A stretch of 64,000 nucleotides of DNA. Source: Sunxiuqinia indica. GTDB taxonomy: Bacteria; Bacteroidota; Bacteroidia; Bacteroidales; Prolixibacteraceae. The stretch covers positions 62,001-126,000 of the forward strand of contig NZ_WVEM01000005.1 in assembly GCF_009847015.1 (NCBI RefSeq), written 5' to 3'. Under the pieces are notes generated by a model. The model had not been told where the DNA came from. It saw only the letters and a list, made by a program, of their open reading frames with translations, and searched no databases. Of the stretch, positions 59,414-64,000 are shown piece after piece (within the stretch, counting starts at the first letter, position 1; each line of letters begins with the position of its first letter). The position numbers and the translations under genes are program-made.

Positions 59414-60140
59414 CTTGATCATTGTTTTTTAAAAATTCATCTAATTCTTCAACGTTCAACCTTTTTACATTGGTGATAATGACATCTTCACTCAGGAAAT
59501 TACCAAACTGGTTGCATTCGTCAATGAAAGATTTAAATATGATATGCAAGTTTTCTTTTAAAGGAAATAAAAATACCGCCAATGCATATTGATCTTCAAA
59601 ACTTATTTCTTCCAACTCCCCTTCACTTTTCTGTAAAAAATACTCGAATTCACTTTTTACCAGCTTCTTTTGGGTGTCATTAAACGCCTGCCCCTCCCCC
59701 GTGCTATGCATGGCTACGGAGTAACGAATATTTTTTCCTTTACCCCCGAGTCCGGTTGAAATGAACACCTGCTGTTCGCCAAGCAAAGAACTTTGAATTA
59801 CCATGCGGCTTTCCTGAAATGCAAGAACCGCCCAATCTCTAATTTCCTTTGGAGCCTGCTTATAAAAAGCTTCAATAACGCGGAATGCTTCGATATCGTC
59901 AAAACCTGCCAGCTGAACTAACAATTGCTTTTTGTCCTCCAAGCTAACCTCATCGCTATACAAATCAGCCTTGGCTTTATCAATCAACGATTCATCAAAC
60001 TCTGCATCACGTAATTCTTTGGCTTTGTCAAAATAGGTCATTTGCAAATTAATGTCGATTTGCTCCTCCAGGATATTGAACTCTTCGGGCAAAGCATTAA
60101 TTGCATCTTGTATGTGTTTTAAATGGTTTTCATCTTTCAT
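59400..60140 (-). CDS. Conserved Bacteroidota protein, unknown function
   Basis: 246 residues, cytoplasmic. Acidic, helix-rich N-terminal half (HEAT-like: SLEDKKQLLVQLAGFDDIEAFRVIEAFYKQAPKEIRDWAVLAFQESR) and a mixed C-terminal half (STGLGGKGKNIRYSVAMHS, then a final YALAVFLFPLKENLHIIFKSFIDECNQFG). I recall it as a conserved single-copy gene without known function. A CAAAGTTA -7 box (60159-60166, minus) lies upstream. Downstream overlap with the thiamine-binding-type gene. Confidence 0.75.
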   Translation of the reverse strand: MKDENHLKHIQDAINALPEEFNILEEQIDINLQMTYFDKAKELRDAEFDESLIDKAKADLYSDEVSLEDKKQLLVQLAGFDDIEAFRVIEAFYKQAPKEIRDWAVLAFQESRMVIQSSLLGEQQVFISTGLGGKGKNIRYSVAMHSTGEGQAFNDTQKKLVKSEFEYFLQKSEGELEEISFEDQYALAVFLFPLKENLHIIFKSFIDECNQFGNFLSEDVIITNVKRLNVEELDEFLKNNDQDEQE

Positions 60141-60229
60141 ATTAGTTCCTTCAGTTTACAAAGTTAAGCTAATGCAAAAATCATGCATGGCTTTTACTGT
60201 ATTTTTCCAATCTTTTTTAAAAACTTAAA

Positions 60230-60237
60230 TATCTTTG
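60230..60237 (+). promoter_or_regulatory. Predicted -7 box of feoAB
   Basis: TATCTTTG, an exact TAnnTTTG, 47 bp before the GTG start. No good TTTG -33 box at the right distance, so it may need an activator. No convincing Fur box was found. Confidence 0.4.
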
Positions 60238-60283
60238 CAACTCTATTTTAATTTAAATCAAATTAGCATAAAGGGGATAGTGG

Positions 60284-62740
60284 GTGAGGCTTTCAGATGT
60301 AAAAAATAACGAAACAGTAATAATAACAAAAGTTCTGGGCCATGGTTCTTTCCGAAAAAGAATCACTGAAATGGGATTTGTAAAGGGCAAAGAAGTCAGA
60401 GTTGTAAAAAACACCCCCTTTAAAGGCCCCATTGAGTTTAAAATTTTGGATTACAATATTACCTTGCGTCGTTCTGAGGCTAACCTGATTGAAGTGGTTT
60501 CATTTAACGAAGCGAAGGAAGTTATCAATGCTAATTATGAAGGAGTCATTGATAAGGAGATTTTGAAGAAATCGGCCAACGAAAAGGGCAAGATTATCAA
60601 CATTGCTTTGGTCGGAAATCCAAATTGCGGAAAGACCACTCTTTTCAATTTCCTTTCGGGTTCAAAAGAGCATGTTGGCAACTACAGTGGCGTAACCATC
60701 AGCGCTAAGAAAGCTTCATTCGAGAAAGAAGGCTATTTATTCAACCTGATCGACCTCCCTGGAACTTACTCTCTGACGGCCTATTCGCCCGAAGAAATAT
60801 ACGTGCGCAAATACATCTGGAAAGAAACACCGGATCTTGTTATCAACGTACTCGATTCATCGAACTTGGAGCGCAACCTGTTTTTAACGACCCAGCTCAT
60901 TGATATGGACATCAAAGTGGTTTGTGCACTAAACATGTATGATGAGCTGTTGAAAAACAAAAGCATTTTCAATTACGAGAAAATGGGTGAAATGATGGGG
61001 ATTCCTATCATTCCCACAATTAGCTCGAAAGGCAAAGGTATTGACGAGCTACTGAAAAAATCGATTGAAGTTTATGAAGATCGTGATCCGATTGTGCGGC
61101 ATGTCCATATTAACTATGGGCAAGAAGTTGAAAAATCGATTCGCAGGATACGCGCTAAAATAAAGGAAAACAAACCCATTACCGACAAAATATCCTCTCG
61201 CTTTTTAGCTTTAAAATTGCTTGAAAAAGATAATGAAACATTTTTCAACTTGTCGCGCTATTCAAATTTCGACCAGATAAAAGCAATCACAAAAGAGGAG
61301 TCGCACCGAATTGAGACGCTTTTTAACGAAGATAGCGAAACGGTAATTACCGATGCCAAATATGGCTTTATATCAGGGGCACTAAAAGAGAATTTCAAAC
61401 AGAAATTAAAAAAAGAAAAATCCAAATCAGAAAAGATTGATGGAGTTTTAACGCACCCATTAATGGGCATGCCAATTTTTATTGTTCTCATCTTCGTTGC
61501 ATTTTACAGCACATTTACGCTTGGCAGTTACCCCATGACCTGGATTGAAAATCTGGTAGGTGCACTGAGTGGTTTCGTATCGTCGCACATGGAAGACGGG
61601 ATGTTACACGATTTAATCACGAACGGAATCATTGATGGAACTGGAAGTGTATTGGTTTTTCTACCCAACATTTTGATTCTTTTCTTTTTTATTTCCATCA
61701 TGGAAGACTCCGGCTACATGGCACGTGCTGCATTTATCATGGATAAAATCATGCACTACTTTGGTCTTCACGGACGATCTTTTATCCCGATGGTGATGGG
61801 ATTTGGATGTAATGTGCCGGCAATTATGGCTACCCGCACATTACGCAGCCCAACCGACCGACTTTTAACCATGCTGATTATCCCATTTATGTCGTGCAGT
61901 GCCCGGCTTCCGGTTTATGTGTTGTTTATCTCAGCATTCTTCCCCAACAACCCGGGACTTGTATTAGTCGGAATCTATTTTACAGGCATATTTATTGCTT
62001 TCCTGATTGCCCAATTATTCAATAAAACCATTTTTAAAAGTAAGGAAACTCCATTTGTTTTAGAGTTACCCCCATACCGAATTCCAACAGCACGAAATGT
62101 ATTGATACACATGTGGGATAAAACCTGGCAATACCTGAAAAAAATTGGTGGTGTAATTTTGATTGGAGTAATTATTATCTGGGCATTGGGCTATTTCCCC
62201 CGCGAAACCGATGCAACAAAGCAAATTGCTACTCAAATTGAACAACTTCAAACGAATCAGGAAACGCAAGCTCAGCAAAAGACAATTCATCAGCTTGAAT
62301 TAAAGCAAGAAGCAACACGTTTGCAGAATTCCTATTTAGGTAGAATCGGTCAATTTATTGAGCCGGTTATGCGCCCTTTAGGCTTCGACTGGAAAATGAG
62401 CGTTAGTTTATTGGCTGGATTGCCCGCCAAAGAAATTGTTGTAAGCACCATGGGTGTGCTGTACCAAGTCGAAGACGACCAAGAAGTTAGCTTAACCAAG
62501 AAACTTCAGCAGGAACGTTATACAACAGGCCCGAAAAAAGGGCAGCTCATCATTTCGGTTCCGGTAGCTCTGGCATTTTTAATCTTTATTTTGGTATATT
62601 TCCCTTGTATAGGAGTAATTGCCGCTATTCGAAATGAATCAGGCAAATTATTCTGGGCCATATTTACGATGTTCTACACCACCGCCTTAGCCTGGGTTTT
62701 ATCGTTTGTCGTATTGCACATATCCCGGTTTTTCTTTTAA
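60284..62740 (+). CDS. feoB: Ferrous iron transporter, FeoA-FeoB fusion
   Basis: 818 residues from GTG 60284. Residues 1-72 are a FeoA/SH3-like domain (GHGSFRKRITEMGFVKGKEVRVV). The FeoB G domain (about 104-270) has G1 GNPNCGKTT, G3 DLPGTYSL and the G4-like CALNMYDE. Two Gate motifs lie in the membrane part (GFGCNVPAIMATRTL near 500, LAGLPAKEIVVSTMGVLY near 715). It imports Fe2+ at the inner membrane, driven by GTP. The FeoA fusion is common in Bacteroidota. A small Cys-rich membrane protein follows at 41 bp. Confidence 0.95.
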   Translation: MRLSDVKNNETVIITKVLGHGSFRKRITEMGFVKGKEVRVVKNTPFKGPIEFKILDYNITLRRSEANLIEVVSFNEAKEVINANYEGVIDKEILKKSANEKGKIINIALVGNPNCGKTTLFNFLSGSKEHVGNYSGVTISAKKASFEKEGYLFNLIDLPGTYSLTAYSPEEIYVRKYIWKETPDLVINVLDSSNLERNLFLTTQLIDMDIKVVCALNMYDELLKNKSIFNYEKMGEMMGIPIIPTISSKGKGIDELLKKSIEVYEDRDPIVRHVHINYGQEVEKSIRRIRAKIKENKPITDKISSRFLALKLLEKDNETFFNLSRYSNFDQIKAITKEESHRIETLFNEDSETVITDAKYGFISGALKENFKQKLKKEKSKSEKIDGVLTHPLMGMPIFIVLIFVAFYSTFTLGSYPMTWIENLVGALSGFVSSHMEDGMLHDLITNGIIDGTGSVLVFLPNILILFFFISIMEDSGYMARAAFIMDKIMHYFGLHGRSFIPMVMGFGCNVPAIMATRTLRSPTDRLLTMLIIPFMSCSARLPVYVLFISAFFPNNPGLVLVGIYFTGIFIAFLIAQLFNKTIFKSKETPFVLELPPYRIPTARNVLIHMWDKTWQYLKKIGGVILIGVIIIWALGYFPRETDATKQIATQIEQLQTNQETQAQQKTIHQLELKQEATRLQNSYLGRIGQFIEPVMRPLGFDWKMSVSLLAGLPAKEIVVSTMGVLYQVEDDQEVSLTKKLQQERYTTGPKKGQLIISVPVALAFLIFILVYFPCIGVIAAIRNESGKLFWAIFTMFYTTALAWVLSFVVLHISRFFF

Positions 62741-62781
62741 GCGAAAACATTTCCGGCATCCAATTCCTTATTGAAATCAGC

Positions 62782-62982
62782 ATGGTACAGGAAATTATCA
62801 CATACTTAATTTTGGCGATTACTTTTGGGCTTGTTATTTGGAAAATCTACCAGCTAATGAGCTCGCTAAAAAAGCAAAGGAACTCAACATCAGACGAGGG
62901 CAAGTGCGGCATTTGCACAACAAGTTGCAGCTTAAAAGAGCTAAAAAGCAAGCCTGACTGTCCTCCCGGTCAGGCAATGTAA
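62782..62982 (+). CDS. FeoB-associated Cys-rich membrane protein
   Basis: 66 residues: one N-terminal membrane helix (ITYLILAITFGLVIWKIY), a basic linker and a Cys cluster CGICTTSCSLKELK then DCPP. The CxxCxxxC pattern after one helix is that of the FeoB-associated small proteins, which may bind iron or an Fe-S cluster. It follows feoB directly. Confidence 0.85.
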   Translation: MVQEIITYLILAITFGLVIWKIYQLMSSLKKQRNSTSDEGKCGICTTSCSLKELKSKPDCPPGQAM

Positions 62983-62987
62983 ATTGG

Positions 62988-63641
62988 TTATAGTGTTTTA
63001 AATTTGTTGATGGTTGCAATCGGGTCGTCAGTTTTAAAAATAAAACTTCCTGAAACAAGCACGTCGGCACCCGCCTCATAAAGATTACGTCCAGTTTCAA
63101 AGTTCACCCCACCGTCTACCTCAATCAAACATTTTGGATTTTTAACCATGATGAGCTCTTTCAACTCCCGAATTTTTTGGTAGGTATTTTTAATGAATGT
63201 TTGTCCTCCAAACCCCGGGTTTACTGACATAATGAGCACCATATCCAGATCGGAAATAATATCGTCAAGTAAATGAACGGGAGTGTGCGGATTTAAACAT
63301 ACACTTGCTTTCATTCCTTCATTTTTAATTGAACTAACGGTTCGATGCAAATGAGGACAAGTTTCGTAATGCACCGTCAATATGGAAGCTCCGGCTTTAC
63401 GAAATGGAACAATAAAATGATCAGGATTCGTAATCATTAAGTGTACATCCAGTGGTTTCTTTGCTACTTCAGCAACTTTTTCAACAACAGGAATTCCAAA
63501 TGAAATATTCGGAACAAAAACTCCATCCATAATATCGCAATGAATATAGTCAGCATTACTGCTATTAATCATTTCAATATCTCTACCTAATTTGGAAAAG
63601 TCAGCAGCTAAGATCGAAGGGGCGACAAGTTGTGTACTCAT
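62988..63641 (-). CDS. rpe: Ribulose-phosphate 3-epimerase
   Basis: 217 residues, TIM barrel. Signature APSILAADFSKLGRDIEMI, metal-binding HCDIMDGVFVPNISFG (His and Asp), VHLMITNPD, SVNPGFGGQTFI, and the second Asp in LIEVDGGVN. It interconverts ribulose-5-phosphate and xylulose-5-phosphate in the pentose phosphate pathway, which also takes up carbon from arabinose. Confidence 0.96.
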   Translation of the reverse strand: MSTQLVAPSILAADFSKLGRDIEMINSSNADYIHCDIMDGVFVPNISFGIPVVEKVAEVAKKPLDVHLMITNPDHFIVPFRKAGASILTVHYETCPHLHRTVSSIKNEGMKASVCLNPHTPVHLLDDIISDLDMVLIMSVNPGFGGQTFIKNTYQKIRELKELIMVKNPKCLIEVDGGVNFETGRNLYEAGADVLVSGSFIFKTDDPIATINKFKTL

Positions 63642-63659
63642 ATACTATATCTTTTTACA

Positions 63660-63667
63660 CAAAGGTA
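63660..63667 (-). promoter_or_regulatory. Predicted -7 box of rpe
   Basis: Minus strand TACCTTTG, 18 bp before the ATG. The -33 region is A/T-rich without an exact TTTG. This is an ordinary site with no RTGTAAC repeats. Confidence 0.4.
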
Positions 63668-63716
63668 GGTTTTCTCCTCGTTTGTGAAAATTGAATTTTT
63701 GGGTTGATAGTTAGTT

Positions 63717-64000
63717 TTACTGTCCCAGATAAGCTTTCAGCAAGCGATTTCGATAGTTGTTTTTCAACCGTTTAATTGATTTTTCTTTAATCTGACGAAC
63801 TCGCTCACGAGTAAGGCTAAAAATATCTCCTATTTCTTCCAGCGTGTGTTGACGATAGCCATTCAACCCAAAATAATATTTTAAAATTTCGGCTTCTCGT
63901 TCGCCTAAGGTTAATAACGTCCGTTCAATTTCCTTTTTCAATGAGTTATCGAGCAGGCCGTTATCCGGGCTGGGAGACTCGTCATTCAGCATCACATCGT
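63717..64000 (-). CDS. rpoD: Primary sigma factor RpoD, C-terminal part (cut by window edge)
   Basis: Only the last 94 or so residues are inside the window; the frame runs on beyond 64000. Region 4 is clear: ERTLLTLGEREAEILKYYFGLNGYRQHTLEEIGDIF with the helix-turn-helix SLTRERVRQIKEKSIKRLKNN, which contacts the promoter -33 region. Bacteroidota-type ending RLLKAYLGQ. Confidence 0.92.
   Translation of the reverse strand, partial: DVMLNDESPSPDNGLLDNSLKKEIERTLLTLGEREAEILKYYFGLNGYRQHTLEEIGDIFSLTRERVRQIKEKSIKRLKNNYRNRLLKAYLGQ

Overview
The window is a chromosomal segment of a marine- or sediment-type Bacteroidota, most like the Marinilabiliales/Prolixibacteraceae. The grounds are a SusC/SusD pair under an ECF sigma/FecR system, TAnnTTTG-type promoters, almost no Shine-Dalgarno sites, DUF4199, GntR and AraC proteins of Bacteroidota type, and a Bacteroidota RpoD tail. 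The species assignment is inference; no search was run.

Layout. 1-2.3 kb: glycosyltransferase and DUF4199 gene on the minus strand, then SRP RNA and three tRNAs (Thr, Tyr, Gly) behind a clear Bacteroidota promoter. 2.5-13.9 kb: a thioredoxin-like protein, a 1777-residue secreted protein made of about 26 TPR-like repeats, two transporters (NhaC, DUF819), a BamA/TamA-type barrel and a GntR regulator. 14.0-29.3 kb: a polysaccharide utilisation locus for arabinose-containing glycan. It has ECF sigma, FecR, STN-SusC, SusD, a small Tat/Cys-rich protein and GH127, plus an adjacent GH51-GH43 operon. 29.4-58.7 kb: a signalling, envelope and stress block. It holds two small AraC-type regulators, hybrid kinases, response regulators, a CheB-CheR-PAS fusion, PAS-only proteins, and a series of small stress membrane proteins (lmo0937-, Thivi_2564-, CsbD- and YtxH-like). 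It also holds a holin-like protein, an AI-2E transporter, an M48 protease, a Mla lipid-transport operon, OmpA proteins and an ice-binding (DUF3494) lipoprotein. 58.9-64 kb: tRNA-Arg, a thiamine-binding-type protein, FeoA-FeoB, rpe and the 3' end of rpoD.

The main new observation is a shared promoter architecture at eight places in the 29.4-54.3 kb block. A TGTGAAT word lies 8 bp before the first of two direct repeats RTGTAAC, which are exactly 21 bp apart. The second repeat lies 28 bp (once 27) before a Bacteroidota -7 box (consensus about TACCTTTG). The repeat takes the place of the usual -33 box, and 21-bp direct repeats abutting the promoter are the classic geometry for AraC-family activators. 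Two paralogous small AraC proteins are encoded in the block, and one lies behind such a promoter. I propose an autoregulated envelope/general-stress regulon covering the AraC-kinase-response-regulator operon, the small membrane proteins, CsbD, the M48 protease, the Mla system, OmpA, a PAS/hybrid-kinase pair and the ice-binding protein.

The same block carries a REP-element family around a RAYT-type (IS200-like, HUH/Y1) transposase at 47.98-48.41 kb, with REP copies at 34.5 and 53.7-54.2 kb. Next to the last cluster is an unusual non-coding array of CGAGT words in strict 21-bp register that inverts to ACTCG around a central palindrome (53.46-53.66 kb).
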